Assembly: GCA_026874595.1 (NCBI GenBank)
Contig: CM049312.1
Location: 79,872,429-79,936,428 of the forward strand
Length of the DNA stretch: 64,000 nucleotides
Source: Sipunculus nudus
Taxonomy: Eukaryota; Annelida; Sipuncula; Golfingiida; Sipunculidae
Direction of reading: 5' to 3'
Position numbers and translations under genes: made by a program. The notes beneath the pieces were generated by a model. It saw nothing but the letters and a program-made list of their open reading frames with translations. It was not told where the DNA came from and did no database searches. Below, piece by piece: positions 1 to 12,865 of the stretch (positions are counted from its first letter, which is position 1; the number at the start of each line of letters is the position of its first letter).

Positions 1-187
1 CAAGGCCCTTTTCAAATGCTTTCAAGTGCAAATTTAACATGCCGTGTAACCTAGATGCCTTTGACAATTCTGACTGCGTGATGTGGTGTTATGTACAGAC
101 TTTTTATCAACGTCTAGATTGCCTATTTGAAATTTAAACTATACTTATTTAGAGCCCGATCCTATTCAGTTTTATATTTGCTTCGTC

Positions 188-286
188 CTGGACCATGACA
201 GCGGAGTTACAGAAGAGGATACAGGACACTGAAATGAGATGGTCGTGGAAAATCCTTGGTATATGCTACAAGGACCATATCACATT
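188..286 (+). pseudogene. LINE reverse-transcriptase C-terminal fragment
   Basis: A 33-codon open stretch reads WTMTAELQKRIQDTEMRWSW and continues KILGICYKDHI. This resembles the region downstream of the RT domain in non-LTR retrotransposons, where TLTAELERRIQ..EMRC.R.LLGISY.DHI is a recurring motif in invertebrate LINE polyproteins of RTE type. No upstream RT motif is in the window because the fragment lies at the left edge. Downstream the frame dies within about 60 bases. It is a truncated fragment, not a gene. Family placement rests on recall of the motif and is moderate. Confidence 0.55.
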
Positions 287-1360
287 GTTTATATTAATTA
301 AATACAAGTTTGAGAAATTAAATAACTGTCCAACATTTACATTAGTTCCACATATTTCAATTTCCAATTGAGATACACGTGTCACTTACATATAGTAAAG
401 GATAACTGACTTTTTATACCTCGTCGCAGGTGAGAAGCAAAGGATTTTAATAGAACAGCGGATCCGGCGTGCTGCCATAGGCGTCATGGCCCATGCCGGG
501 CTTATCCATGCACCAAAGAGGTTTACTTTTCAGTCTGTATGTATGTGTGTATACCATTCTATATCTTAATTAAACGGAGCCATCGATCATCTATTATACC
601 CATGTGAAATCAAACTCATTCTGCTCCGGCTTTGTCAAAAGTTAAGTTAATTAAAAGTAGATATGTATGGTGTCTCTTAGCACACACACACACACACATA
701 CACACTTGTGCTAACTGGACAGGAAGTTTCATGTCAATTAAAATAGTGTTCGCTGCAATATAACGATTTCAGGCGAAAAAGCTTTGTTTTTCTGGGAACT
801 TGTTGGCTACCTATAATTAATCTGAATAGGGTCGTGTATAAACACGTTATAGGACAGGAATCAAGACCATAAATAAAGGCAACTATTATAATCATCTTCC
901 TCGTGAGAACGAGCAGGTAGACACCAATACACACAGTTGATTGGGTCAGTAGATTCTCACATATGGTTACTATTTTATAGTCAATTCATGGGGCAAGTTA
1001 GAGCAAATTTAAAAGTAAAGATATTATTTTTTGAATAAATATTAACAAACAGGTAATATTGAAAGTCACTCTGCCTAAAGACCCCAGACCTGATTTGTCA
1101 ATTCTTCTGTTGCTGATCTGAATAAGTGTTATCTTCAGTGAAGAAAGGACAAAAAAAAATATATATATATAGAGAGGCAAACATTTAAGGACAAGTTGCG
1201 ATCCCTGCGGACTTATTACTTCTTAAATAATAGCACATGCAGTATGTTTACTCGAGCAAGACTTTAATGCATAGTAAATGCAAAAACATAAGATAGGTTT
1301 GGAAGTCCAAGAATACTAACATTAGCAGTGACAATTTTTTTTGCATTGATCATGCAAATG

Positions 1361-1408
<48 letters not shown>

Positions 1409-1790
1409 CATACATATTTATATATATATACGAATGAATGAGTGAATGACAGATGTGAACAGCCAGCTTTAATAATACGTCAGCGAGTACCGGAAATCAG
1501 ATGTTTCGAAGTGTTGAATTGAAATGAAAAAAAATGGCGTCCCGCCTGGTAACTACTGTCTGCTCATTGATGCACAAGATCGTTGTCTGTATGTTTAAAC
1601 GTGAAGTTATAAAACATTCTTCAGCTTAGTAACCATCGTTTACGCTTTATCGTATCTCGTCAACCGAGAGATTTTATTTACATTTCATTCATACCTCACT
1701 TATAAAAAAGTAGACCACCATTTCCTGTCGAGGTGCACCAGGTGCTGAACGGAAATACTAAGTGTCATAACTAGCAACCAATTTGTTCCA
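287..1790. other. Non-coding stretch with microsatellites
   Basis: No supportable gene. It holds a (CA)n run near 680-705, a short (TA)n near 1147-1160, a larger TA/CATA tract at 1362-1430 and AT-rich sequence. An open stretch at about 430-540 begins after a TAC-CTCGTCGCAG sequence that could be a splice acceptor and encodes an arginine-rich peptide, but I recognise no family and see no convincing donor. Confidence 0.5.
1362..1430. repeat. (TA)n microsatellite
   Basis: Alternating TA interrupted by TACATA steps, about 69 bases, in non-coding sequence. Confidence 0.9.
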
Positions 1791-1794
1791 AAGG

Positions 1795-1960
1795 GTAAGT
1801 GGGAACACCAGCGGCTCTCTCCGCTGACGACCCGGATTCGAATCCCAGTTTGGCTTTGAGAGTGGATTGTAGTGACCCGCCAAGATCGGTATTTTTCTCC
1901 TGGTCCCCGGTTTCCTCAAACCCTCTCAGACGACCTAACACTAGAAGCCGCGCAATGGAT
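1795..1960 (+). repeat. tRNA-derived SINE
   Basis: A tRNA-like head contains a perfect B-box-like sequence GGATTCGAATCCC at 1834-1846, preceded by a stem-loop with arms AGCGG and CCGCT that resembles an anticodon arm. It is followed by a body containing CTGGTCCCCGGTTTCCTC, which resembles a conserved SINE core, and then AT-rich sequence. The A box is weak. The whole fits a pol III-derived SINE rather than a working tRNA gene, since no acceptor stem closes around it. An open frame through it is incidental. Confidence 0.6.
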
Positions 1961-2267
1961 AATTATTATATTTTTATTAGTCATTATAACTAATTCTACA
2001 TAAAACTGTAAATGGTCAAAGTGTAAAGTATAACCTGTCCGGTAAATTAATATATTCTATAATGAATAATAAACATTTTAGGCAAAACAGTTCTAGTGAA
2101 AACCTCACCCTATAGCCCCATCCCCTAAAGACCACACTGTCTTGTAATTTTTTCTAATATTCTTTAATTAAATTCAAGTTGGTTTAGCTTAATGATTCTA
2201 GAGAAATTATAGAATATTGTAAATCAATTCTTAAACTTGAAGGCAAATTGGTAATATTAAAAATGTC
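1961..2267. other. Non-coding AT-rich spacer
   Basis: Nothing recognisable between the SINE and the compound microsatellite. Confidence 0.6.
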
Positions 2268-2291
2268 ATAGACCAAATCAAATACGCAATG

Positions 2292-2334
<43 letters not shown>

Positions 2335-2348
2335 AGACCAAATCAAAT

Positions 2349-2383
<35 letters not shown>

Positions 2384-2450
2384 CATTAGACCAAATCAAA
2401 TACACACACACACACATATATATATATGATAGACCAAACCAAATACACTC
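2268..2450 (+). repeat. Compound repeat: ATAGACCAAATCAAATAC plus TA/CA tracts
   Basis: The 18-mer ATAGACCAAATCAAATAC, or a one- or two-base variant, occurs at about 2268, 2334, 2386 and 2430. Each copy is followed by a (TA)n or (CA)n(TA)n tract of different length. The pattern is a minisatellite whose unit contains an expandable microsatellite. Confidence 0.85.
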
Positions 2451-2929
2451 ACACATACACACACACACATATTTATATTCATCTGAGCAGAATATTTCAT
2501 CACAACTTCAATCAAAGCTGAATAAGTGAACACATGCACTGCTGTTGTTCCTGTAACATGAGTGGCTTGTGTATTAACTTAATTTACTTAACCTACCTAA
2601 CTAAATAGCCTGATCACATGGAGGAATATCCGGTTTCGGTGACATAACAGAAATTAAGGCCACACTTTTTACACCAGCATTTGTCACATGAGGCACCAAA
2701 TTTGCGTTGGTTAAACAATGCTCATTGTGTGTCCTTGTGGGCAAACGTTACTATGCAATTACATATTATTGATTTAAGAGGTGGGTGGTGACCCACAGAA
2801 CAGTTAAAATGGGAATACAGTGTAGTATTTATTAATATTTATGGGTCTCTCCTTCTGAGCACAAAAAAAAATCTGTCTAACAAAAAATGAGTTCTGGTTT
2901 TACACATGCTTCAGGTAATGTGTGTATCT
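2451..2929. other. Non-coding spacer
   Basis: No gene, no recognisable repeat; a few short CA-rich runs at the left edge. Confidence 0.5.
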
Positions 2930-3455
2930 TTCCACAGGTGGCGCATCTCTCCTATGACCTCTGTGACACGAAATGTAGAAAATATTGTATTAACCTCATT
3001 TGCACGATGGAACCATCTCATGTACAAAATAATTAATTTATTATAGTTATAAGAAATAAATAATATATATTCTTGCATGGCAGGGGGTGGAGGTAGGTAT
3101 GTGTGTGTGTGTGGGGGGGGGGGGGGGGGTTATATTCCGTGTCAGCTGGTGAATTCATTTCTCACGTGGGCAATTACGACTTGTATATCATTGGCACACA
3201 TGATTCTTAAAACCAGATCACCAACGCCCCTGATAAAAATACTAATTTTGTAGGCACATAGCGTTACCGGATGTTATATTAGTTCTATGATAACATCTGT
3301 CTGGCTGTTTAATGAATACATTCAGGTCACAGGATCATCTTGAAGCTTAAGAGAGCCAGTTGTTTGGTTAGTCGTTCTGAGAGCTCCATCATTTGATTAA
3401 ATGCGCTTTGGCCACCGATGACAAGTTTACAGTAATGAGTGTTTCTCAACCACAT
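2930..3455 (+). repeat. Dispersed repeat E, copy 1
   Basis: This segment is collinear with 36700-37110. Both contain CAGGTGGC followed by CTCTGTGACAC or CTGTGACCTAAGTGACAC, TTACGACTTGTAT, CATTGGCA, GCAC(A/G)TAGCGTTA and GTTATATTAGTTCTATG, then a GGTCA..GG.TCATCTTGA segment and GATGACAAGTT. Copy 1 also carries a poly-G insertion. It directly precedes a tandem-core repeat (3660-4100), and copy 2 directly follows one, so E may be an end module of the same larger element. No coding potential was found. Confidence 0.75.
3097..3129 (+). repeat. (GT)n followed by 17-base poly-G
   Basis: A (TG)n run passes directly into 17 consecutive G at 3113-3129. The same (GT)nGn arrangement recurs near 5255-5287 and 60725-60749. 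Confidence 0.9.
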
Positions 3456-3659
3456 TGTACTGATAGAAACCAACAAGTCAAAACTGTCCTAAGACAGGTT
3501 TAAGGCACTTGATTGTCCCGATATACTCACATTGTTTATTGATAAAAGACATTGACACCATATACCAATAAGCCCTGAGATGTTGACACAATATACTGAT
3601 AGATTTACATAGAATAACCCAGGACCGTAATGAATATCATGTTATAAGATTCTAGGCCA

Positions 3660-4100
3660 CGTGAATACAATTTTGCCCAAAAAATTGAAAATAAAATGCG
3701 TAAAAATTTGAAAAAAAAATAAAGGTGTTGCCACCAGTCTCAAGGAACTGATGAAACCTTCAATGATAAATCTGCATGGAAAGAATCATGCCAATCAATG
3801 TGTTATTTATTGAGATACTGGAGCTTTTGTATAATTTTTTTAAAGTATTCTGAGGTGCACAATTAGGCCCCATAAATCGGACATTATAGGTCACAGTGAC
3901 CTTGTGTCAAGTGCCCTAGGAGATTTTTATTGACCTTCCTGGGAGTGAAGTAGGAAGAGTTTAGGTCAAACGTTTACGATTTGTGCCCTGTTTACGGACG
4001 GACAGAGAGAACGACAGACAGACAGAGATAGACGGACGGACGACGGACAAAGAGTGATTGCTATAGCCCAGATGACTTTCAATTTGCTGAGCTAGACATC
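3660..4100 (+). repeat. Tandem-core repeat A with ACGG microsatellite end
   Basis: One copy of the core unit is present: GTTGCCACCAGTCTCAAGG, then AACTGATGAAAC, GGAGCTTTTGTAT, TATTCTGAGG and a GGTCACAGTGACC segment. It ends in an (ACGG)n-like microsatellite at about 3993-4046. The last bases, ATAGCCCAGATGACTTTCAA to TGCTGAGCTAGA, form the imperfect terminal inverted repeat shared with 49320-49358. This layout of core unit, ACGG-type microsatellite and short hairpin-like 3' end matches pearl or Helentron-associated elements known from bivalves. Confidence 0.7.
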
Positions 4101-5851
4101 TTCAATGTTTCAATGACTCTTGGGTAGTTCAAGTTGAAATTATATTATATATATTCATCATATAAATATTTAAAATTTCCTTCATGTACATGAATCTTCC
4201 AAAATGCGAATTTTTATTTGTTTTGTTTTTAAGTGTATAAAAAATGAAACTTGGGGAAACCTTTTAATATTGACGTCAGAATTATTAATCGGATATAATC
4301 ATCATTTATTGTGCAGTTTTATTGCTAAATATGCCTCGTTAATACAGATTTAGCAACGTGTGCAAGTAAAACTAAATGTATTTTTTTTTATTTTCAGACT
4401 TGCATATCATGCAAAAATTAAAATAATCACAAATCTAATACAAAATCCTTGATATGATGACCATGGTGACGTAATAAATGTGACCTCCTTACAGATTTGT
4501 CGAAAAAATTATATAATTGTACCTTGTATAGAATTTAATTTATGAATAATTACTGATAAATAAAACCTTCTTGCCAACCTAGAGTGAGATATCCTCAATA
4601 TATGCCCATAACATGGTTAGCTGTTCCTGAAAAGGAACCATCTACTTATTGTTTCCTGTTTTTATTTTTTATAATTATAATTATGCGGTTGTAATTATCT
4701 GAAAGAGCTGCCACACGGTATTGCAGTAGGCCTACTACTGCCTACTGATGTACATATTTCGAGTACTCCTTAACTGGTACAATGTGCACGGGTGCATATA
4801 TACACACATGTGCGAAGATAAACACGTGATCCATAAACTATTTTCTATATTTATGACTAGTTGTACAACTTACCCTACTGGCCGGTTTGATGGACGTGGT
4901 CTTTCGAAAGGTCACATAATGTAAACAGCAGAAATTAGCCGTAATAATCTTGTGTATTGGCTATGTACAGTAATCCACATGTTTACATCCCAGACACGTG
5001 TGCTTTAACAATGTCACAGTAACCCAGTTCTGAGGTCGGCTATCAGTATAGTGTTTACATAGATATATTAACCCCTTTAACTGTGTTTGTGTACTTATAC
5101 GGGGTTCAGTAAATACGGGGATTGTGGTGGGGCGGGGGGGGGGGGTAATGGTGGGCACTCATTCAGAAAAAAAAAATATTATAAATGAAAAAAATGATTA
5201 TACTTAACAGGGCATCTTCAACATTCTTCAATTCTTAAACATTGGCGTGAGAAGGTGTGTGTGTGTGGGGGGGGGGGGGGGGGGGGGAGTGTAGAAATTC
5301 ATGTTAATAACATAAATCATAAATCTTGAGCAGTTTAAAAAAATCTCGCTAACACCCGAGACTTATCTATATCAGACAAATAATTACTTTCTTTCCTCCA
5401 GACCCATCTATTCTTAAAAATGATATCGGAATGAATTTTAAAGGTATCTCATTCATACAGACAGACGTCTAGAGAGACATATAATAAATCTGGACTCGCC
5501 TTTCATTGTAGGCCGGTCACAACCTACCAATAAAGAGTAATTTTACTTGTTAAAGGTAAACAAATCGCAGTGAAATTAATAGATAAAAATCACTGGCAAA
5601 TACAAACAGAAAGGGTTGGTCAGATGACCCTTCTCGAACTTAAGCCATACACTTAAGAATGATTTTGTGTCACAGTAAAAAAAGAACAATGGGGGGGGGG
5701 GGGGGGGGGGGGGTTAAGTGTTGTTCGAATCAATCCCGCTAGATGTCAGTATCAACCAGTATGCGACGAGCTCAGCCTGTATACACTGTGTGATGTATAA
5801 AAACCAACACCGCCTTATAAAATTTTGTGTAATTTTTACTGAAGTGCATTC
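4101..5851. other. Non-coding stretch with long poly-G tracts
   Basis: No gene supported. It contains (GT)n + 21 G at 5255-5287 and a 23-base poly-G at 5691-5713. The short open frames here have no recognisable product. Confidence 0.6.
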
Positions 5852-6210
5852 AGAGCTTACCAAATCGCATTCGTGTTCAATTTACTTTCTATTATTTTAT
5901 ACTAAAGGGCGTTAAGAGTTTACAAATCACGCTCGTGTTTAATATATTTTGTTTATCTTTATACTAGTGTACTGACATTAAGAGCTTACCAAATCGCCTT
6001 CTGCATAATATACATAATGTACTTTCAATTATGTTATACTAAGTTCATTTAGAGTTTACCAATGGCCTTCGTGTTAATATATTTTGTTTCAGTTAATACT
6101 AATGAGCATTAAAATCTTCGTTTATCGCTTACATGTTTAATATACTTACCGGTAGTATTCTTATGATGAAGTACAATAACAGCTTACCAAATCGCTTTCG
6201 TGTTCAATAT
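5852..6210 (+). repeat. Degenerate ~66-bp tandem array
   Basis: About six diverged units start at 5852, 5915, 5981, 6051, 6111 and 6180. Each begins with AGAGCTTACCAAATCGC or a variant, then TTCGTGTTCAATATA and an AT-rich stretch ending TATACTAA. Spacing is 60-70 bases. The array ends about 100 bases before the 25-bp pyrimidine minisatellite. Confidence 0.8.
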
Positions 6211-8671
6211 ACGTTTAGATATATAATATACTTCTGGTTAATATTTCTGAATTTTCTTGTGAGGAATTGCCAAAACGAGCCCATACTTTTAGTCGTATTT
6301 CGGCCTCCTACTTTTACTCAAACTCTAACCCTAAACTTTGACTCCTACTCCAACTTCATACTTTTATTCATTCTTCGACCTCATACTTTTACTCCTACTT
6401 CGACCTCATACTTTTACTCATACCCTGACCCAATTCTTTTACTCCTACTTCGACCTCATAATTTTACTCCTACCCTGACCTCATACTTTACTCCTACTCC
6501 GACCCCATGGTTTTACTCCTTCTCCGACTTCATACTTCTACTCCTACTCCGACCTAATACTTTTACTCGTTTTCTGACCCCATGTTTTATTCCTACTCCG
6601 ACCTCATACTTTTACTCGTACTCTGACCTAATAATATACTTCTACTCCGATCCCATACTTTTACTCCTACTCCGTCCTCATAATTTAGCTCCTACCCTGA
6701 CCTCATACTTTACTCCTACTACGACCCCATGGTTTCACTCCTACTCCGAATTCATACTTTTACTCAAACTCTGACCCTATCCATTTACTCCTACTCCGAC
6801 CTCCTACGTTTACTCGAACACTGACCCTATTCTTTTACTCCTACGCCAACTTCATACATTTACTATTATTCTGACCCCATGGTTTTACTCATATTCCAAC
6901 CTAATTATACTCATACTCTGACCCAATTCTTTTACTCATACTCCGACCTCATACTTTTACTCATACTCGGAGTATGTTTTACTCCTACTCCAACCTCATA
7001 CTTTTACTCCTACTCCGACCCCACACTTTTATTCCTACTCTATTCTCATACTTTTACTCCTACCCTGACCTCATACTTTACTCCTACCCCATGGTTTTAC
7101 TCTGATTCCGACCTCCTACTTTTACTCAAACTCTGACCCTATCCTTTAACTCCTACGCCGACCTCCTACTTTTACTTAAACTCTGACCCTATCCTTTTAC
7201 TCCTACTCCGACCTCATACGTTTATTCTGACCTCATGTTTAACTCCTGCTCCAATTTCATGCTTTTACTCATACTCTGACCCAATAATTAACTTCTACTC
7301 CGATCCCATACTTTTACTCCTACTCTGTCCTCATACTTTTTCTCGTATTCTGACCCCATGTTTTACTCCTACTCCGACCTCATACTTTTACTCATACTCT
7401 GACATTATACTATACTTCTACTCCGATTCCATACTTTTACTCCTACTCCGTCCTCATAATTTAACTCCTACGCCGACCTCCTACTTTTACTCAAACTCTG
7501 ACCCTTTCCTTTTACTCCTACTCCGTCCTCATACTTTTACACCTAGCCTAACCTCATACTTTACTCCTACTCCGACCCCATGGTTTTACTCCTACTCCGA
7601 ATTCATACTTTTACTCCTACTCCGACCTCCTACTTTTACTCAAACTCTGACCCTATCCTTTTACTCCTACCCCGACCTCATACATTTACTATTATTCTGA
7701 CCCCATGTTTTACTCATACTCCAACCTAATAATACTCATACTCTGACCCAATAATTTACTTCTACTCCGTTCCCAATATATTTACTCCTGCTCCGACCTC
7801 ATACTTTTACTCCTTCTCCAATCTCATACTTTTACTCCTACCCTGACTTCATACTTTTATTCCTGCTTCGACCTTATATTTTACACCTATTTCGACCTAT
7901 TTATACACCTACTCCAGCCTCATTCTGACCCCATATTTTACTCCTGCTCCCATCTAATGCTTTACTCATACCCTGACCAAATTATTTAACTCCTACTCTG
8001 ACCTCATACTTTTACACCTACTCTGACCTCATACTTTTACTCCTACCCCGACCCCACACTCTTACCGCTACTCCAATCTCATACTTTTACTCCTACTCCG
8101 ACCTCATACTTTTACTCCTACTCTGACCTCATACTTTTTTTCCTACTCTGACCTCATACCTTTTTACCTATTCCGACAACTTATTTGTACTCCTACTCTG
8201 ATCTCATATTTTACTCCTAATCCGACCCCATACTTATACTCCTACTCGGACCCAATGGGTATTATCCTACTCTGATGTCATATTTTACTCCTAATCCGAC
8301 CCCATACTTTTATTCCTCCTCCGACCTCATACTTTTATACCTACTTCAATTTCATAAGTCTACTCATACTCCGACCCCATACTTTTATTCCTACTCTGCC
8401 CCCATGGTTTTACTCCTACTCTGACCTCATACTTTTACACCTACTCTGACCTCATACATTTACTCCTACTCTGACCCCATGGTTTTACTCCTACTCTGAC
8501 CGCATACTTTTACTCCTACTTGGACCCCATTCTTTTACTGCTACTCTGACTCCATACTTTTACTCCTACTGTGACCTCATACTTTTACTCCTACTCCGTC
8601 CTCATACTTTTACTCTACTCTGACCTCATATATTTACTCCTACTCTGACAACAAACTTTTACTCCTACTCT

Positions 8672-9470
8672 GACCACAAACTTTTACTCCTACTCCCACC
8701 TCATACTTTTACTCCTACTCCGACCCCATACTTGCCCTCCTACTCTGATCTCATATTTTACTCCTAATCCGACCCCATGCTTTGATTTCTCTTCCGACCT
8801 CCTGCATTTACTCCTACTCCCACCTCATACTTTACTCCTACTCGGACCGCATATTTTAACTCCTACTCTGACAACAAACTTTTACTCCTACTCCCACCTC
8901 ATACTTTTACTCCTACTCCGACCCCATACTTGCCCTCCTACTCTGATCTCATATTTTACTCCTAATCCGACCCCATGCTTTGATTTCTCTTCCGACCTCC
9001 TGCATTTACTCCTACTCCCACCTCATACTTTACTCCTACTCGGACCGCATATTTTAACTCCTACTCTGACAACAAACTTTTACTCCTACTCCCACCTCAT
9101 ACTTTTACTCCTACTCCGACCCCATACTTGCCCTCCTACTCTGATCTCATATTTTACTCCTAATGCGACCCCATGCTTTGATTTCTCTTCCGACCTCCTG
9201 CATTTACTCCTACTCCCACCTCATACTTTACTCCTACTCGGACCGCATATTTTAACTCCTACTCTGACCACAAACTTTTACTCCTACTCCCACCTCATAC
9301 TTTTACTCCTACTCCGACCCCATACTTGCCCTCCTACTCTGATCTCATATTTTACTCCTAATCCGACCCCATGCTTTGATTTCTCTTCCGACCTCCTGCA
9401 TTTACTCCTACTCCCACCTCATACTTTACTCCTACTCGGACCGCATATTTTAACTCCTACTCTGACAACA
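8672..9470 (+). repeat. 198-bp higher-order repeat, 4 units
   Basis: The marker GAC(A/C)ACAAAC recurs at 8672, 8870, 9068, 9266 and 9464, exactly 198 bases apart. Within each unit the same order of variant 25-bp subunits appears, including CTTGCCCTCCTACTCTGATC and GCTTTGATTTCTCTTCCGAC. Unit-to-unit identity is very high (one base changes noticed), unlike the diverged 25-bp copies around it. Confidence 0.92.
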
Positions 9471-10640
9471 AACTTTTACTCCTACTCCGACCCCACACTT
9501 TTACTCCTACCCTGACCCCATTCTTTTACTCCTACTCCGACCTCTTACTTTTACACCTACTTCGACCTCTTTTATACCTTCTCCGCCCTCATACTTTTAC
9601 TTATATTCTGACCCCATACATTTACTCCAAATCTGTCCCCATACTTTTAGTCCTACTCCGACCCCACACTTTTACTCTTACTCCATTCTCATACTTTTAC
9701 TCCTACCCTGACCCCATACTTTTACTCCTACTCCGACCTCTTACTTTTACACCTACTTCGACCTCTTTTACACCTTCTCCGCCCTCATACTTTTACTTAT
9801 ATTCTGACCCCATACATTTACTCCAAATCTGTCCCCATACTTTAGTCCTACTCCGACCCCACACTTTTACTCTTACTCCATTCTCATACTTTTACTCCTA
9901 CCCTGACCCCATACTTTTACTCCTACTCCGACCTCTTACTTTTACACCTACTTCGACCTCTTTTATACCTTCTCCGCCCTCATACTTTTACTTATATTCT
10001 GACCCCATACATTTACTCCAAATCTGTCCCCATACTTTTACTCATACTCCGACCCCACACTTTTACTCTTACTCCATTCTCATACTTTTACTCCTACCCT
10101 GACCTCATACTTTTACTCCTACTCCGACCTCTTACTTTTACACCTACTTCGACCTCTTTTATACCTTCTCCGCCCTCATACTTTTACTTATATTCTGACC
10201 CCATACATTTACTCCAAATCTGTCCCCATACTTTTAGTCCTACTCCGACCCCACACTTTTACTCTTACTCCATTCTCATACTTTTACTCCTACCCTGACC
10301 CCATACTTTTACTCCTACTCCGACCTCTTACTTTTACACCTACTTCGACCTCTTTTACACCTTCTCCGCCCTCATACTTTTACTTATATTCTGACCCCAT
10401 ACATTTACTCCAAATCTGTCCCCATACTTTTAGTCCTACTCCGACCCCACACTTTTACTCTTACTCCATTCTCATACTTTTACTCCTACCCTGACCCCAT
10501 ACTTTTACTCCTACTCCGACCTCTTACTTTTACACCTAATTCGACCTCTTTTATACCTTCTCCGCCCTCATACTTTTACTTATATTCTGACCCCATACAT
10601 TTACTCCAAGTCTGTCCCCATACTTTTACTCCTTATCCGA
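9471..10640 (+). repeat. 196-bp higher-order repeat, ~6 units
   Basis: The marker CTCCGCCCTCATAC recurs at 9581, 9777, 9972, 10168, 10364 and 10560, with spacings of 195-196 bases. Units share CTCTTACTTTTACACCTACT, TTATATTCTGACCCC and CTCCAAATCTGTCCCC in the same order. Copies differ by only a few bases. Confidence 0.92.
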
Positions 10641-11265
10641 CCCCATACTTTTACTCATCCTCTAACCCCATAATTTTACTCCTACTCTGACCCCATACTT
10701 TTACTCCTAATACGACACCATTCTTTTACTGCTAATCAAACCCAATACTTTTACTCCTACTCTGACCCCATACTTTTACACCTACTCCGACCCCGTCGTT
10801 TTACTCCTACTCTGACCTCATACTTTAAAACCTACTCTGACCACAAACATATCTTCTACTCCGATCCCATTACTTTACTCCTACTTTGACCTCCTGCTTT
10901 TACACCTACTCCCACCTCATACTTTACTCCTACTCCGACCGCATACTTTAAATCCTACTCCGACCCCATACTTTTACTCCTACTCCGACCTCATATTTTA
11001 CTCCTACTCTGACCCCAATATATTTAGTCCTACTCTAAACCATATTTTTACTCCTACTCCGACCCCTTGGTTTTACTCCTCCGACCTCATACTTTTACTC
11101 CTACTCCGACCTCATAATTTTACACCTACTCCGACCTCAGACTTTTACTCCTACTTGGACCTCTTACTTTTATTCATATTTGACCCCTTCCTCTTAATCA
11201 TACTCCGACCTCATACTTTTACTCAGAATAGGACCTCATACTTTTACTCATACTCCGACCTTATT

Positions 11266-12865
11266 ATGCAGTCGATGGAATAACTCCTGTAACATTTGGA
11301 CAAGATCCTTTTGAGCTGTCTCCTTTTTGAAACAAATATCCCGGAAAAAATAACATTTAGACACGAGTACTGGCATCATCCAGATTTGAATTCAGCACCC
11401 TCAAAATAGGGTATAACAGGGTATAACCATTAAAAAACATTGGGCAGACCATAAAACAAGGTCAGGTCCGAAAACCCAATTTGGCATAATCATAATCATA
11501 ATCATATCTGTCTTTTCTCGCCGACATTTACCTAGTCCTATTTTGGGATGTACTTATGTGCCTTTTCTTATTAATAAATAAAATTATTATAAAATTTGTG
11601 ATGTTCTTTCACGCTTTGCGAGAACTATATAATACGGGCCCTCTACAGGTGCGATATTTATCGATGATAATCAAGGCTGAACATAAAGAATATCGGTCGT
11701 CTCGAACTCTAGTTGTGTCCAAGTAATTGACAAGTCGCTTCGACTTCGACACAACGAGGTTTTACTGTGTATGACATTTGTTAAACTGTTCCGTTTTGCA
11801 GAGTGTTATTAATAAACCCTGATTTGTGTGTAATTTTTATTTCATGTTACTTTATAAACTTTTTGCGGGCTGATTTTGTGCTGGAGTTTGAACATTTTGC
11901 GAAACGGGTGCGGGCTGAATGAAATTTTGCGGGCCGAGAGATTGGTAGTAACTACGGGGTGGAGCGGGTGAATTTATTGTTTAAACTGCGGGACTGGCTG
12001 TGGGCTGACACAACATAATGCCCCAGACCGCACATATAAAGGGAAGAGTAATTCAAGCTTAAAGCTATCTATAATTAACATTACTGAATAAAGAAACTTC
12101 AGATTAAGCAGAGTATTTTGAGCATAACACCTAAATCATAAATGATTTAAATCAATGAATAAATTGTTCAAATATTTCGATCATCTATCGTCATGATTTT
12201 TTAATTTTCAAAATGCCCTGCTTTCGTCTTTAAGCCACTAATCACCTGCATTATTTACAGAATTTATGTGATACCAGCTCTGCATAAACATGTACATAAT
12301 AAAGAACTGAAGATAATCCCTGCTGGGAAAGATTATTAAAACGCCACTTTGACTGATGTATAAGCTTTTTACAGGCTATTTATACACAAGGTACTTGAAA
12401 CAATGTGAACATATAAAAAAAAGTAGTCCGGGGGGGGGGATTGAATATTGAAAGATCCTTAGTTGAGAGCATGTGAAGCAATGCAATATTTTTCATTTAA
12501 AAAACTCTGTAATGTCTGAATTGAGCATGTGACTTAAATATGCATTTAAACAGAAATAAGATGCATGTGAAGGCTTTATTGTATCTCGAGACTAGAAATC
12601 GGAGATTCTTATGTTTTGATAATGTCATGTCGACGCAGACTAATCTTGTGAGCGAGATAACTGCAGGAGTGTTTGAATGATCTTTTTAATTTAATTTTAC
12701 AAGCGCATAATTTTGGGCCTTAGAAAGAATCTTTTTTTTTAAAGGGGTCATCATTACCATGAGAGTGTATAGGTCCATCTTTTCATATAATCACCTTAAG
12801 TGGTGTTTAAGTTACATTTTCCAGGTGCAGCTGTTATTTATGCCCTATTTACAGAAATACTTATA
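11266..12865. other. Non-coding stretch with a pogo-like MITE remnant
   Basis: No gene supported. At about 11640-11775 a segment ends CACAACGAGGTTTTACTGTG. Read on the minus strand this is a pogo/Tigger-like terminus, CAGTAAAACCTCG, followed by alternating CGAAG/CGACTT sequence; the partner end was not found. Just after, 11870-12010 repeats TTGCGGGCTGA and TGCGGGCTGA several times, which may be a second MITE end. A poly-G of nine lies near 12430. Confidence 0.5.

Larger units (their letters stand above)
6290..11265 (+). repeat. 5-kb pyrimidine-rich minisatellite, 25-bp unit
   Basis: About 200 degenerate copies of a unit close to CTCCTACTCCGACCTCATAC plus TTTTA (25 bases) run without interruption. 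Variants swap CCGACC for CTGACC or ACCTCA for ACCCCA. The + strand is almost purely C/T with regular A, so the strands differ strongly in purine content. Because 25 is not a multiple of three, the three frames rotate, and the open frames within it (for example 6133-6774 and 6879-7136) encode only Ser/Tyr/Leu/Pro/Thr low-complexity peptides. I regard them as non-coding. Two higher-order repeat zones are embedded in it. Confidence 0.95.

Noticed and set aside
1795-1850. A tRNA gene
   Set aside because: A good B box and an anticodon-like stem are present, but no acceptor stem or good A box; a SINE explains it.
6133-7136. Open frames of 213 and 85 codons rich in Ser, Tyr, Leu, Phe and Pro
   Set aside because: They lie entirely or mainly in the 25-bp minisatellite, use several equivalent frames and have no signal of a real protein.
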